Shown: in pieces, positions 22,875 through 32,590 of the stretch
Numbering within the stretch: the stretch's first letter is position 1
How the letters are laid out: every line of letters begins with the position of its first letter
NCBI RefSeq assembly: GCF_945956895.1
Contig: NZ_CAMFJF010000014.1
Coordinates: forward strand, 1 to 64,000
Length of the DNA: 64,000 bases
Reading direction: 5' to 3'
Source of the DNA: an uncultured Allobosea sp.
GTDB lineage: Bacteria > Pseudomonadota > Alphaproteobacteria > Rhizobiales > Beijerinckiaceae
The notes under the pieces: model-generated
Databases searched by the model: none
Seen by the model: the letters and a program-made list of their open reading frames with translations, nothing else
Told to the model about the DNA's origin: nothing
Translations under genes and position numbers: made by a program

Positions 22875-23483
22875 ATGCCGAATCGTCCCGTTTTGGACTT
22901 CTGGTATGAGTTCGCGTCGCCCTATTCCTGCCTGAGTGCCCTCAGAATCGAAGAGCTGGCCGAAAAGGCCGGCGTCACCCTGCGCTGGCGGCCTTTCCTG
23001 CTCGGCCCGATCTTCGCGGCGCAGGGCTGGAACACCTCGCCCTTTGCGCTTTATCCCAGCAAGGGGCGTTATATGTGGCGCGATACGGCGCGGCGCGGAC
23101 GGCGGCAGGGCGTTGCCATCGTCAAGCCCGATAATTTTCCCCAGAATTCCTTGACGGCCGCACGGCTCGCGCTCGCTGGCCGCGATGGCGGCTGGACGCC
23201 GGCCTTCTCGAAGGCGCTGTTCCGCGCGCATTTCTGCGAGGGGCGCAACATGGCCGAGGAGGCGGTGCTGAGCGCCGCGCTGAAGGAGGCCGGCAGCGAT
23301 CCCAATGTCGCTCTGCCGTTGTCGCGCAGCGAGGAGGTCAAGGGTCGCCTGCGCGCCGAGATCGAATATGCCAAGTCGATCGGCATTTTCGGGGCGCCCT
23401 TCTTCGTTGCCGGCGACGGCGAACTCTTCTGGGGCGATGACCGTCTGGAGGAAGCACTGGAATGGGCGACGGATGGGCGATGA
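22875..23483 (+). CDS. DsbA-family 2-hydroxychromene-2-carboxylate isomerase-like protein
   Basis: A 202-residue thioredoxin-fold protein of the kappa-GST/HCCA isomerase type. It has LDFWYEFASPYSCLSALRI at the start (S-P-Y-S in place of a CxxC), an all-helical insert and the late GIFGAPFFVAGDGELFWGDDRLE cis-Pro region. Such enzymes use glutathione in aromatic-compound isomerisation. In genomes without naphthalene genes the true substrate is unknown. It overlaps the following exported protein by ATGA. Confidence 0.85.
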   Translation: MPNRPVLDFWYEFASPYSCLSALRIEELAEKAGVTLRWRPFLLGPIFAAQGWNTSPFALYPSKGRYMWRDTARRGRRQGVAIVKPDNFPQNSLTAARLALAGRDGGWTPAFSKALFRAHFCEGRNMAEEAVLSAALKEAGSDPNVALPLSRSEEVKGRLRAEIEYAKSIGIFGAPFFVAGDGELFWGDDRLEEALEWATDGR

Positions 23484-24385
23484 TCCTTGATCGGCGGCGC
23501 ATGTTGATGGTGGGGGCGGGCCTGTGCCTGGCCTCGGCCGCGCGTGCGCGCCCGGTCTTGCCTGGCGACGCACCGACCTATGATGCGCGCGAGCTCACCG
23601 ACGTGCCCAATGCCGCAGCGATCGGCCGGCGCTACTGGTCGCCCGGTCTCAACGAGGGGTATGTCCCGCAGGGGCTCACGGTTTTCGGCGACGAGGTCCT
23701 GATCGCCGCCTATCGCAGCACCGAGCGCGAGCAGGACAACGGTCCGGCGCGGCTGTTCAGGCTTTCGCGTCGGGACGGGCGCCTGCTCGGCAGCTTCGCG
23801 CTGCCGGCGACCTATGGCCATCCCGGTGGCCTCGCCACGGCGCGCGATACCTTGTTCGTCGCCAATTCCGGCCGGCTTCTCGCGCTCGATTTCAAGGAAT
23901 CCTGCCGCACCGGCGAATGCGCGCCGTTGAAAGAGGTGCGCGTCGACAAGCAGATGGGACCATCCTTCCTGGCGGCTTCCGAGGATGCGCTCTGGTTCGG
24001 CCCCTATCGCCGCGAAGGCGCGCCGAACCTGCACGCCGTCCCCATCGATCGCATTTTAGCGGACAGCGAGGCGCCGATCGGCCTGGGCGATAGCCGGTCC
24101 ATCCTGCCGCTGCCGCTCTTCGCGCAGGGCGCGACCTTCGACAAGGCAGGGAAGGTCTGGATCTCGCAGAGCTCGGGCAACCGCCCGGCCTTCCTGTCGC
24201 AGCTCGATCCCGCCACGGGCGTCGTGCTGGCGCGCTACCCTGTGCCCGGCGGCATCGAGGATCTCGGCCTCGCGCCGGACGGGAAGCTCTGGGCGGTCAG
24301 CGAGGCCGGCACGCAGCGCTGGAACCGGTGGAACACCTTCTATCCACTGGTCTTCGAGATCGACCCGGCGAAGCTCGTCGCCTGA
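23480..24385 (+). CDS. Exported beta-propeller-like protein
   Basis: A 301-residue protein with a twin-arginine-like start (LDRRRMLMVGAGLCLASAARA) and a repetitive beta-rich body containing PQGLTVFGDEVLIAAY, GHPGGLATARDTLFVANSG and LAPDGKLWAVSEAG, as in SMP-30 or NHL-type propellers. The ATG at 23480 overlaps the stop of the isomerase gene, so they are co-translated. No enzyme function can be assigned. Export by the Tat route is suggested by RRR followed by a hydrophobic stretch. Confidence 0.65.
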   Translation: MILDRRRMLMVGAGLCLASAARARPVLPGDAPTYDARELTDVPNAAAIGRRYWSPGLNEGYVPQGLTVFGDEVLIAAYRSTEREQDNGPARLFRLSRRDGRLLGSFALPATYGHPGGLATARDTLFVANSGRLLALDFKESCRTGECAPLKEVRVDKQMGPSFLAASEDALWFGPYRREGAPNLHAVPIDRILADSEAPIGLGDSRSILPLPLFAQGATFDKAGKVWISQSSGNRPAFLSQLDPATGVVLARYPVPGGIEDLGLAPDGKLWAVSEAGTQRWNRWNTFYPLVFEIDPAKLVA

Positions 24386-25459
24386 TCAGCCTTGGCCGGG
24401 AGCCTGCGGCGGCTTGGCCCAAGGCCCGCGTGCCGCGGTTTCCTCGACCATGGTCGGCAGGTCCTGACGTTCGCCGATCTTCGGCGGATGCGGCGGCATC
24501 GCCGGCATCCGCCCGCCGGCCGTCTCGATCAGCGCCTGCACGCGCTTCGTGACGGAGGGGTGGGTCGAGAACAGGTCGGCGAAATCGTCGGGGTCGTTCT
24601 CGAAGCACATGTCCATCACGCCGGATGGCACGCCCTCGATATCGGCCCGGCCGGAGATCTTCAGCAGGGCGGAGATCATCGCGTCCGGGTTCTTGGTCAA
24701 TTCGACGGCACCGGCATCGGCAAGATACTCGCGCGAGCGCGACAGCGACAACCTGATCAGGATTGCCAGGAACCAGGAGATCGCGATCACGGCGATGCCG
24801 ACGACGATGGCAAGCCCGTTGCCCTTCTTGGCATCGTCGGAGGAAACCCTGATCCGGCTGCGGCCGAAGCCGCGGAACACGATCTCGCCGACGAACGAGA
24901 CGATGCCGGCGATCACCACCGCGATCACCATAAGGCGCACGTCGCCATTGCGGATATGGGTGAGTTCATGCGCCAGGACGGCTTCGACCTCGGCATCGTT
25001 GAGCTGGGCAAGCAAGCCGGTCGTGACACTGACCGTGAACTGGCTGTCGTTGACGCCGCTGGCGAAGGCGTTGAGCGCCTCGCTCTCGACGATGGCGAGC
25101 TTCGGCACGGCCAAGCCGCGCGAGATGCAGAGATTCTCCAGCATCCGGTAGAGCTTGGGGTTGTCCTCGCGCGCGAGCCCCTTCGACCCCGTGACCGCGT
25201 TGATCATCGCGACATTCATGCGAAAGCCGACGAAGACCCAGAGCATCGCCGCCGCGGTGATGAAGGGGAACCAGGAGCGGAAGACGCGGCCGGCCTCGCC
25301 GAAGGCGGTGCGCCCGCGCGGCACGCCGCCATAGCCGAAGGCGACGAGCAGCAGGCCCCAGGCGGTGAGATAGACGAGCAGGAAGAGCCCGGCGATCAGG
25401 AGGTTGGACCTGATCCGGTTGTTGCGCTGGTGGGTATAGAGCCCGAAGGCCTCGGCCAT
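24386..25459 (-). CDS. M48 family membrane metalloprotease (HtpX-like)
   Basis: A 357-residue protein with two N-terminal transmembrane segments (about 20-42 and 64-84), the zinc motif HELTH at 164-168 (AHELTHIRNGD), then two more membrane segments and the third ligand region (SREYLADAGAVELT). The peptidase domain faces the cytoplasm in this family and degrades misfolded membrane proteins. It is paired with the lemA gene 37 bases upstream, a recurrent pairing in bacteria. The C-terminus is proline-rich. Confidence 0.9.
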   Translation of the reverse strand: MAEAFGLYTHQRNNRIRSNLLIAGLFLLVYLTAWGLLLVAFGYGGVPRGRTAFGEAGRVFRSWFPFITAAAMLWVFVGFRMNVAMINAVTGSKGLAREDNPKLYRMLENLCISRGLAVPKLAIVESEALNAFASGVNDSQFTVSVTTGLLAQLNDAEVEAVLAHELTHIRNGDVRLMVIAVVIAGIVSFVGEIVFRGFGRSRIRVSSDDAKKGNGLAIVVGIAVIAISWFLAILIRLSLSRSREYLADAGAVELTKNPDAMISALLKISGRADIEGVPSGVMDMCFENDPDDFADLFSTHPSVTKRVQALIETAGGRMPAMPPHPPKIGERQDLPTMVEETAARGPWAKPPQAPGQG

Positions 25460-25496
25460 CGCAGCTGCTCCGCCTGCTGGAAATGTTATTCTGCGG

Positions 25497-26054
25497 TCAG
25501 AATTTCACGCTGGGCGCGACCTCGATCTGGGCCCTGGTCTCGGGGCCGACATCGAAGAATTCGCGCTGGGTGAAGCCCATCTGCGGTGCGAACAGCACGG
25601 CCGGGAAGGCCTGGATCGCGGCGTTGAACTCGCCCACCGCATTGTTGAAGAAGCGTCGCGCCGCCGCGAGCTTGTCCTCGACATTGCCGAGATCGACCTG
25701 GAGCTGCTGGAAATTGGCGCTGGCCTTGAGGTCGGGATAGGCTTCGCCGAGGGCAAGCAGTCGGCCGACGGCGCCGGAGAGCTGTTGTTCTGCGGCGGCC
25801 TTGTCGTGGACGCCGGTCGCGCCTTGCGCTGCATTTCGGGCGGCGATCACGGCGTCGAGCGTCGATTTCTCGTGCGTCGCATAGCCCTTCACCGTCTCGA
25901 CGAGGTTCGGGATCAGGTCGTGGCGCTGCTTCAGCTGCACGTCGATATCGGCGAAGGCCTGGTTCACGCGCTGCCGCATCGCGACGAGCCCGTTATAGGT
26001 CATGATCAGATAGACGACGAGGACGACGATCAGCCCCAGAATGGCCCAGCCCAT
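25497..26054 (-). CDS. lemA: LemA family protein
   Basis: A 185-residue protein with one N-terminal membrane segment (WAILGLIVVLVVYLIMTYNG) and the LemA body: RVNQAFADIDVQLKQRHDLIPNLVETVKGY and the FNNAVGEFNAAIQAFPAVLFA region. LemA proteins form helical bundles; their molecular role is unclear. They are often encoded with HtpX-like proteases, as here. The ATG at 26054 is chosen because GGGAGG lies six bases upstream. Confidence 0.92.
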   Translation of the reverse strand: MGWAILGLIVVLVVYLIMTYNGLVAMRQRVNQAFADIDVQLKQRHDLIPNLVETVKGYATHEKSTLDAVIAARNAAQGATGVHDKAAAEQQLSGAVGRLLALGEAYPDLKASANFQQLQVDLGNVEDKLAAARRFFNNAVGEFNAAIQAFPAVLFAPQMGFTQREFFDVGPETRAQIEVAPSVKF

Positions 26055-26491
26055 GGCACCCCTCCCAAATCGCAGACGAAATCCGCCCACAGCCTTGCAC
26101 GAAGCGTAAGGCCGGGGAAGCTACGCGATATCAGATGGTGCAGGCTCCCTCGAATAGGGGATGCCGGGATGACGATGCCAAATCGGCGCCGCGGGCAGGG
26201 CTTCGGCCTTGCTCCGGCGCCTTGCTTGCATTACATCGCCTCTTGTCCGAAGGGCCGTGATCGATCATGTGCCGGGGGCGGTCCAGGAGACCTGCTCCCG
26301 TTTCGTGTTGGAGGCATGCCTGCCGGATACGGATCGAGCCGCTGGTCCTGGCGCCTCCGCCGGCCCCGTCTGACGGGGAGGCGGAAACCTCCGAGAGGAG
26401 GTGCCGACGGCCGCGATCCGGAACGCAGCACCAACCACGGCGCCTAAAGCCGGACATCCGCGGGATACGCGGCCGGCTCCCAGGAGATTAC
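26055..26491. other. 437-base intergenic region with rpsA leader hairpins
   Basis: No gene is seen. A perfect hairpin ACCTCC-GAGA-GGAGGT lies at 26387-26402, and a nested one just upstream: CGCCTC (26352-26357) with GAGGCG (26378-26383), enclosing a CCCCG/CGGGG stem. The sequence ends in the rpsA ribosome site AGGAG at 26482-26486. S1 mRNAs are translationally autoregulated through leader structure in other proteobacteria, so a regulatory role is plausible. Confidence 0.5.
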
Positions 26492-28195
26492 ATGTCTGCA
26501 GTTGAAAGCTACAGCGCGGGTCGCGAGGATTTCGCCGCCCTGCTCGAGGAATCGTTCACCCGCAACGAGGCCCTCGAAGGTTCCGTCATCAAGGGCAAGG
26601 TCGTTGCCATTGAGAAGGACATGGCGATCATCGACGTCGGTCTGAAGACCGAAGGCCGTGTCGCCCTCAAGGAATTCACCGGCCCCGGCCGTGAGCAGGA
26701 ACTGAACGTCGGCGACGAGGTCGAGGTCTATCTGGACCGGATCGAGAACGCGCTCGGCGAAGCCGTCATCTCGCGCGACAAGGCTCGCCGCGAAGAGAGC
26801 TGGGTCAAGCTCGAGAAGGCCTTCGAGGCCCGCGAGAAGGTCACCGGCATGATCTTCAACACCGTCAAGGGCGGCTACACCGTCGACCTCGACGGCGCCG
26901 TTGCCTTCCTGCCGCGCTCGCAGGTCGACATCCGTCCGATCCGCGACGTCGGCCCGCTGATGGGCCAGCCGCAACCCTTCGAGATCCTCAAGATGGATCG
27001 CCGCCGCGGCAACATCGTCGTGTCGCGCCGCACCGTCCTCGAAGAGACCCGCGCCGAGGCTCGTTCCGAGCTCGTCGCCTCGCTCGAAGAGGGCCAGGTC
27101 ATCGACGGCGTCGTCAAGAACATCACCGAATACGGTGCGTTCGTTGACCTCGGCGGCATCGACGGCCTGCTGCACGTCACCGACATGGCGTGGCGCCGCG
27201 TCAACCATCCGTCCGAGGTCGTGACCATCGGCCAGACGGTCAAGGTCAAGATCATCAAGATCAACCAGGACACGCACCGCATCTCGCTCGGCATCAAGCA
27301 GCTGCTGGCCGATCCGTGGGATGGCATCGCCGAGCGTTACCCGGTCGGCACCCGCCTCAAGGGCCGCGTGACCAACATCACGGACTACGGCGCGTTCGTC
27401 GAAGTGGAGCCGGGCATCGAAGGCCTGATCCACGTCTCCGAGATGTCCTGGACCAAGAAGAACGTCCACCCCGGCAAGATCGTCTCGACCTCTCAGGAAG
27501 TCGACGTCGCGATCCTCGAGGTCGATCCGGTCAAGCGCCGCATCTCGCTCGGCCTCAAGCAGACCCTGCGCAACCCGTGGGAGCTCTTCGCGGAGCAGCA
27601 CCCGGCTGGTTCGACGGTCGAGGGCGAGGTCAAGAACAAGACCGAGTTCGGCCTGTTCCTGGGCCTGGAAGGCGACATCGACGGCATGATCCATCTCTCG
27701 GATCTCGACTGGAACCGTCCGGGCGAGCAGGTCATCGAGGAATACAAGAAGGGCGACGTCCTGCAGGCCGTCGTTCTCGATGTGGACGTCGAGAAGGAGC
27801 GCATCTCGCTCGGCCTGAAGCAGCTCGGCGGCGATCCCTTCGTGGATGCCGGCGAGTTCAAGAAGGGCCAGATCGTCACCTGTGAGGTGGTCGAGGTGAA
27901 GGAATCGGGTCTCGACGTGAAGATCGCCGACACCGACATGATGACCTTCATCAAGCGCGCCGAGCTGGCTCGCGATCGCTCCGAGCAGCGCCCCGAGCGC
28001 TTCGCGGCCGGCGAGCGCATCGACGCCCGCGTCGTGCTCTTCGACAAGAAGGCCCGCAAGATCCAGGTCTCGATCAAGGCCCTGGAGATGGCCGAGGAGA
28101 AGGAGGCGATGGCCCAGTACGGCTCCGCCGATTCCGGCGCCTCGCTCGGCGACATCCTGGGCGCTGCGCTCAAGAAGGCCACCGACAAGAAGTGA
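26492..28195 (+). CDS. rpsA: 30S ribosomal protein S1
   Basis: A 567-residue protein with six S1 RNA-binding repeats. Clear examples are [56 protein letters not shown] and [18 protein letters not shown]1 brings mRNA to the small ribosomal subunit. The ATG at 26492 with AGGAG upstream gives the standard N-terminus ([20 protein letters not shown]); the open frame extends 75 codons further but is non-coding in composition. Highly biased codon use (CTC, GGC, AAG, GTC) fits strong expression. Confidence 0.97.
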   Translation: MSAVESYSAGREDFAALLEESFTRNEALEGSVIKGKVVAIEKDMAIIDVGLKTEGRVALKEFTGPGREQELNVGDEVEVYLDRIENALGEAVISRDKARREESWVKLEKAFEAREKVTGMIFNTVKGGYTVDLDGAVAFLPRSQVDIRPIRDVGPLMGQPQPFEILKMDRRRGNIVVSRRTVLEETRAEARSELVASLEEGQVIDGVVKNITEYGAFVDLGGIDGLLHVTDMAWRRVNHPSEVVTIGQTVKVKIIKINQDTHRISLGIKQLLADPWDGIAERYPVGTRLKGRVTNITDYGAFVEVEPGIEGLIHVSEMSWTKKNVHPGKIVSTSQEVDVAILEVDPVKRRISLGLKQTLRNPWELFAEQHPAGSTVEGEVKNKTEFGLFLGLEGDIDGMIHLSDLDWNRPGEQVIEEYKKGDVLQAVVLDVDVEKERISLGLKQLGGDPFVDAGEFKKGQIVTCEVVEVKESGLDVKIADTDMMTFIKRAELARDRSEQRPERFAAGERIDARVVLFDKKARKIQVSIKALEMAEEKEAMAQYGSADSGASLGDILGAALKKATDKK

Positions 28196-28198
28196 GGT

Positions 28199-28266
28199 TT
28201 CGGCCGCGAAAGCGGCCGGACATCCAAGACAGCCCGCGCGGAGCGATCCGCGCGGGCTTTTGTTTC
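28199..28266 (+). terminator. Strong intrinsic terminator after rpsA
   Basis: Two hairpins follow the stop. CGGCCGC-GAAA-GCGGCCG is at 28201-28218. A 12-base-pair perfect stem (28231-28242 with 28247-28258, GCGA loop) then ends in TTTTGTTT. Confidence 0.9.
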
Positions 28267-28275
28267 GGTCCTGCT

Positions 28276-28369
28276 CGTCATTCTCGGGCGGAGCGAAGCG
28301 CAGACCCGAGAATCTCAGGACCAGAGAGCACTGGTTTCCGAGATGGTCGGATCAAGCCCGACCATGACG
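28276..28369 (+). repeat. Composite GTCATTCTCGGG/GACCATGACG palindromic element
   Basis: The left half holds CGTCATTCTCGGG and its answer CCCGAGAATCTC; the right half is a second hairpin ending GACCATGACG. The element at 34906-35008 is the same composite in inverted orientation: its outer 41 bases match this one with a single difference. Confidence 0.8.
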
Positions 28370-28387
28370 CCATAAAAGGAGCCTGCC

Positions 28388-29677
28388 ATGACCCCCGCCG
28401 CTATCGGCATCGACTTCGGCACCACCAACAGCGTCGTCGCGCTGGCGGGGCCGGACGGATCGGTCATGACGCGCTCTTTTGCTACCAAGCAGGGCGCGGT
28501 CGATGCCTATCGCTCGGCGCTGATGTTCTGGCGCGAGGGGCGTCCGCCTGAGACCCGCATCACCCATGTCAGCGGCCCTGATGCGCTCGACATGGCCTTA
28601 GGCATGACGACCGAGCATCGCTTCCTGCAATCGCTCAAGACCCATCTCTCCAGCCGCGCCTTCCAGGAGACCCGCCTCTTCGGCAAGCTCTTCCAATTGG
28701 AGGACCTGATCGGCGTCTTCCTTTCCGATCTCACGACGGACCTGCCGGGCCATGACGTATTGCCGCTGGTTTCCGGCCGCCCGGTCGTCTTTGCCGGCGA
28801 GCGCCCTGACGAGGAGCTGGCAGTCGGCCGCCTGAAGGGCTCCTACGGCAAGGCTGGCATGAGCCAGGTCGATTTCGCCTATGAGCCGCTCGGCGCCGCC
28901 TATTGGTACGCCCGCGACCTGAAGACGCCGCAGACCATGCTGGTCGCTGATTTCGGCGGCGGCACCAGCGACTTCTCGGTGATGCGCTTCGAGCCCGGCC
29001 GCAATGGCGGCCTGGAAGCGATCCCGCTCTCCCATGCCGGTGTCGGCGTCGCTGGCGACACCTTCGACTACCGCATCATCGAGCACGCGGTCTCGCCGGC
29101 GCTTGGCAAGGGCACGGACTACCACTCCTTCGGCAAGCTCCTGCCCGTGCCCGCCCATTACCACGCCGCCTTCGCGCAATGGCACAAGCTCTCGCTGATG
29201 AAGAGCCGCGAGACCATGGCTGAGCTCAACGCCCTGATCCGCGAGGCGGTCGAGCCCGGCAAGCTCGAGGATCTGTTGACGGTCATCGAATACGATCTTG
29301 GCTACGAGCTTTACCGCGCCGTCTCCGCGGCCAAGGTCGCGCTTTCCGACAAGGAGGAGACGACGCTCAGCTTCAGCCAGATGGGCGTCACCATCGAGAA
29401 GCCGATCCGCCGCGCCGATTTCGAGCGCTGGATCGCCGATGACGTCGGCGCAATCGAGAGCGCGCTCGATCGCGCGCTGGCCGAGGCCGGGCTCGGTGGC
29501 GACCGGATCGAAGCGGTCTTCATGACCGGCGGCACGTCTTACGTTCCAGCCGTGCGCAGCCTGTTCGACCGCCGCTTCGGCGCCGGCAAGGTGCATATCG
29601 GCGACGCCTTCCGTTCGGTCGCGAGCGGCCTCGCGCTGCTCGCGCTCGACCGGGCGCGCGCCTCGGTCGCGGCCTGA
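28388..29677 (+). CDS. Hsp70-like protein (YegD type), ATPase domain only
   Basis: A 429-residue actin-fold ATPase related to DnaK. The phosphate-1 motif is IGIDFGTTNSVVAL at the start, phosphate-2 VADFGGGTSDFSVMRF near 190, and the adenosine motif FMTGGTSYVPAVRSLF near 380. There is no substrate-binding domain. YegD-like proteins are putative chaperones without a defined client. The ATG at 28388 follows GGAGCCTGCC. It stands between the rpsA terminator and sppA and may have its own promoter within the palindrome-containing gap. Confidence 0.85.
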   Translation: MTPAAIGIDFGTTNSVVALAGPDGSVMTRSFATKQGAVDAYRSALMFWREGRPPETRITHVSGPDALDMALGMTTEHRFLQSLKTHLSSRAFQETRLFGKLFQLEDLIGVFLSDLTTDLPGHDVLPLVSGRPVVFAGERPDEELAVGRLKGSYGKAGMSQVDFAYEPLGAAYWYARDLKTPQTMLVADFGGGTSDFSVMRFEPGRNGGLEAIPLSHAGVGVAGDTFDYRIIEHAVSPALGKGTDYHSFGKLLPVPAHYHAAFAQWHKLSLMKSRETMAELNALIREAVEPGKLEDLLTVIEYDLGYELYRAVSAAKVALSDKEETTLSFSQMGVTIEKPIRRADFERWIADDVGAIESALDRALAEAGLGGDRIEAVFMTGGTSYVPAVRSLFDRRFGAGKVHIGDAFRSVASGLALLALDRARASVAA

Positions 29678-29747
29678 GGCGGCCCTCGCGCCTTGCCCGT
29701 CCGGCGCGGCGGGTCTACATCACGGACCCAGTTCCAGGAGCCTCCCG

Positions 29748-30719
29748 ATGTCGTCCGATGCCGATCTGCTCGCAGACCGCCGCAGCCTGCGGCGCAAGCT
29801 GACGCTCTGGCGCGTGCTCGCCGTGCTCGGCGTGATCGTCGCGGCGGTGATCGGCGGCTTCGCCTGGAAGGGCGCCGGCACGGGCAGCCTGTCGAGCCCG
29901 CATATCGCGCGGATCACGATCTCCGGCTTCATCTCCGGCGATCGCCGCACGCTCGATCTGATCAAGTCGGTCGAGGACAGCAAGGCGGTGTCGGCTGTCG
30001 TGCTGCGTGTCGACAGCCCCGGCGGCACGACCTCGGGCTCCGAAGCGCTGCATACGGCCTTGCGCCAGCTCGCCGCGAAGAAGCCGATGGTCGCGGTCGT
30101 CGACGGCCTCGCGGCCTCCGGCGGCTATATCGCCGCGATGGGGGCGGACCGCATCGTCGCCCGCCAGACCTCGCTCGTCGGCTCGATCGGCGTGCTCTTC
30201 CAGTTCCCGAACGTCTCGCAGTTGCTGGATACCGTCGGCGTCAAGGTCGAGTCGATCAAGTCGAGCCCGCTCAAGGCGGCGCCGAGCGGCTTCGAACCGA
30301 CTTCGCCCGAGGCGCGTGATGCCTTGCAGCGCGTCGTCAACGACAACTACGCCTGGTTCAAGGACATGGTGCGCGACCGCCGCCATCTCGCCGAGGGCGA
30401 GGTGGCCACGGTCTCGGACGGTCGGGTCCATTCCGGCCGCCAGGCGCTGAACCTTAAGCTCGTCGACCAGATCGGCGGCGAACAGGACGCCATCGCCTGG
30501 ATGGAGCGCGAGAAGAGCGTCGCCAAGGACCTGAAGGTTCGCGACTGGCGTCGCCGCAGCCAATCCTCCTCCTTCGGCCTGTGGAGCCTGGCCGAGGCGA
30601 TGGCGCGTGGTGCGGGTCTCGATGCGCTCGCCGCGACGATCGCGCGGGCGGCGGACCAGCCGGTCGGCTTGCGGCTTGACGCGCCCTTGGCGCTCTGGCA
30701 GCCTGCCGCTGAAAAATGA
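29748..30719 (+). CDS. sppA: Signal peptide peptidase SppA, short form (S49)
   Basis: A 323-residue membrane-anchored serine protease that degrades released signal peptides at the outer face of the inner membrane. There is one membrane segment at about 20-40. The nucleophile Ser124 is in [11 protein letters not shown], and the general-base Lys176 in SSPLKAAPS, as in short bacterial SppA. A C-terminal helical part follows. GGAG precedes the ATG. ihfB begins 28 bases downstream. Confidence 0.9.
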   Translation: MSSDADLLADRRSLRRKLTLWRVLAVLGVIVAAVIGGFAWKGAGTGSLSSPHIARITISGFISGDRRTLDLIKSVEDSKAVSAVVLRVDSPGGTTSGSEALHTALRQLAAKKPMVAVVDGLAASGGYIAAMGADRIVARQTSLVGSIGVLFQFPNVSQLLDTVGVKVESIKSSPLKAAPSGFEPTSPEARDALQRVVNDNYAWFKDMVRDRRHLAEGEVATVSDGRVHSGRQALNLKLVDQIGGEQDAIAWMEREKSVAKDLKVRDWRRRSQSSSFGLWSLAEAMARGAGLDALAATIARAADQPVGLRLDAPLALWQPAAEK

Positions 30720-30747
30720 TGTTGATACAAATGGTTATACTCCAGCG

Positions 30748-31032
30748 ATGATTAAATCCGAACTCGTTCAGCGGATCGCCGACCGCAACACCCATCTTTA
30801 CCAGCGCGACATCGAGAACATCGTCTCGGCCATCCTGGACGAGGTCGTGAAAGCTCTGGCGCGGGGCGACCGGGTGGAACTGCGCGGCTTCGGCGCCTTC
30901 TCGCGCAAGGGCCGTTCGGCCCGCATCGGCCGCAACCCCCGCACCGGCGACGCGGTGGAAGTCGAGGAGAAGTTCGTCCCCGTCTTCAAGACGGGCAAGG
31001 AGCTGCGGCTGCGCCTCAACGGCAAGGACTGA
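30748..31032 (+). CDS. ihfB: Integration host factor beta subunit
   Basis: A 94-residue DNA-bending protein of the HU/IHF family. It starts [14 protein letters not shown], has the LRGFGAFS turn and the beta-arm signature [11 protein letters not shown], and ends after the [12 protein letters not shown] helix, all typical for IhfB. With IhfA it bends DNA at specific sites and supports recombination, phage integration and sigma-54 promoters. sppA-ihfB linkage is conserved in alphaproteobacteria. Confidence 0.95.
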   Translation: MIKSELVQRIADRNTHLYQRDIENIVSAILDEVVKALARGDRVELRGFGAFSRKGRSARIGRNPRTGDAVEVEEKFVPVFKTGKELRLRLNGKD

Positions 31033-31069
31033 GCCGAAGCGTTTTTCAGGGCTGGGTCCATCTCCAGCT

Positions 31070-31183
31070 CTCACCCTGAGAAGCCACGAAGCGGCGTCTC
31101 GAAGGGTGATCCAGGAGGTTCCGGTGGCATCTGGAGCATCCTTCGAGACACAAGCCTACCGGCTTGCTCCTCAGGATGAGGGC
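31070..31183. repeat. CTCATCCTGAGGAGC-type intergenic palindrome
   Basis: CTCACCCTGAG at the left is answered by CTCAGGATGAGGG at the right. Inside, GTCTCGAAGGGTG is answered by CATCCTTCGAGAC. This is a second palindrome class, distinct from the GTCATYCCGG type, filling most of the ihfB-lapA gap. Confidence 0.75.
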
Positions 31184-31209
31184 TCGCACATGCAAAGGGC
31201 ACAAACCCG

Positions 31210-31548
31210 ATGAAGGCCTTCTTCAAGGCGCTGGTGCTGGTTCCCATCGCACTGGTGATCGTATTGTTCTCGGTCGCCAATCGCGGCGCGGTGCGCGTCT
31301 CGCTCGACCCCTTCAGCCGCGACTTGCCCGTGCTCTCGTATGAGCTGCCGCTCTTCGCGGTGGTGCTCGCCGCGATCGCCATCGGCGTTCTCGTCGGTGG
31401 CCTGGCTTCGTGGTTGGCCCAGGGCAAGCACCGCAAGGCGGCGCGCCGCAACCGCCGTGAGGCGGAGGCGCTGCGCTCCGAAACCCAGGCGCTGCGCTCG
31501 GCCGTGCCCGACTCGGCGCTGCCGGCACTGACCAACGGACGGAATTGA
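31210..31548 (+). CDS. LapA family membrane protein
   Basis: A 112-residue protein with two membrane segments (about 5-22 and 44-66), a basic region and a charged helical C-terminus. SVANRGAVRVSLDPF between the helices is the family signature (LapA/DUF1049, lipopolysaccharide-assembly protein A domain). The stop overlaps the next ATG as TGATG, so the ornithine cyclodeaminase-like gene is translationally coupled. Confidence 0.85.
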   Translation: MKAFFKALVLVPIALVIVLFSVANRGAVRVSLDPFSRDLPVLSYELPLFAVVLAAIAIGVLVGGLASWLAQGKHRKAARRNRREAEALRSETQALRSAVPDSALPALTNGRN

Positions 31549-32495
31549 TGCGACTTTTCGATGTGGCCGAGATCGATGCGGCCCTGAGCTATCCCGGCCT
31601 GATCGACATTCTCGACGACGCCTTCCGTAGCGAAGTGATTGCGCCCAAGCGCGGCCAGTATGCGATCGAGCGTCCCGGCGAGACGGACGCCATCCTGCTG
31701 ACCATGCCGGCCTGGAGCGGGCCGGATGTTGCCAATCCCTATATCGGCACCAAGATCGTCTCGGTCTTCTTCGGCAACGGCAAGCGCAACCTGCCGGGCG
31801 TGATGGGCGCCTATCTGCTGATGGACGGCGCGACCGGAAAGCCGCTCGCGGTGATGGACGGCAACCGGCTGACGACCTGGCGCACGGCGGCGGCCTCGGC
31901 CTTGGCCTCCCGCTACATGTCTAACCCCGAGGCCAGCCGCATGCTGATGGTGGGCGCCGGCGCGCTCGCGCCCTTCATCATCAAGGCGCATCGCTCGGTG
32001 CGTCCGCTGACCGAGATCGCGGTCTGGGCTCGGCGCCCCGAAGCCGCGGAGGCGACCGTCGCCGAGCTGGCGAAGGACGGCATCGCGGCCCGCGCCACCA
32101 CCGATCTCGAAGGCGAGGCGCGTACGGCCGACATCATCTCCTGCGCCACCAACGCGACCGAGCCGCTGATTCACGGCCATTGGCTGAAGCGCGAGGCTCA
32201 TCTCGACCTGATCGGCGGCTTCACCATGCAGATGCGCGAAGCCGATGCCGATGCGCTGCACCGCGCCCGCGTGATCGTCGATTCCAGCAAGGCGATCGAC
32301 GAGGGCGGCGACGTCGCCGTCGCCATCGCCGAGGGCAGCTACAGCGCCGACAAGGTGGCGGGCACGCTGGCCGATCTCTGCCATGGCCGGATCGCCGGCC
32401 CGGTCGAGGGCGGCGGGATCACGCTGTTCAAGTCGGTCGGCGTCGCGCTCGAGGATCTGGCGGCTGCGGTGGCCGTTTGGGACAACCGTTCCTGA
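31548..32495 (+). CDS. Ornithine cyclodeaminase/mu-crystallin family protein
   Basis: A 315-residue NAD(P)-dependent enzyme. The family pattern is visible: KIVSVFFGNGKRNLPGVMGAYLLMDGATGKPLAVMDG, TTWRTAAASALAS, the nucleotide site LMVGAGALAPFII and the late IVDSSKAIDEGGDV. Members act on ornithine, cyclic imines or alanine; the substrate here cannot be told. The ATG at 31548 overlaps the lapA stop, which makes it preferable to the TTG one codon upstream. Alphaproteobacteria often have this lapA neighbour. Confidence 0.85.
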   Translation: MRLFDVAEIDAALSYPGLIDILDDAFRSEVIAPKRGQYAIERPGETDAILLTMPAWSGPDVANPYIGTKIVSVFFGNGKRNLPGVMGAYLLMDGATGKPLAVMDGNRLTTWRTAAASALASRYMSNPEASRMLMVGAGALAPFIIKAHRSVRPLTEIAVWARRPEAAEATVAELAKDGIAARATTDLEGEARTADIISCATNATEPLIHGHWLKREAHLDLIGGFTMQMREADADALHRARVIVDSSKAIDEGGDVAVAIAEGSYSADKVAGTLADLCHGRIAGPVEGGGITLFKSVGVALEDLAAAVAVWDNRS

Positions 32496-32590
32496 CGCTC
32501 GAGGCGATCGGGCGGAGGGACAATCCCGTCGCACCGATCGCCAAGCCCAAGCAATCTCGCGCGGCCTGGCTGACGGTTCGCTCGTTTGGC

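Noticed and set aside
26444-27694. 416-codon open frame on the minus strand
   Set aside because: Shadow of rpsA caused by its strong codon bias; the six S1 repeats on the plus strand are unmistakable.
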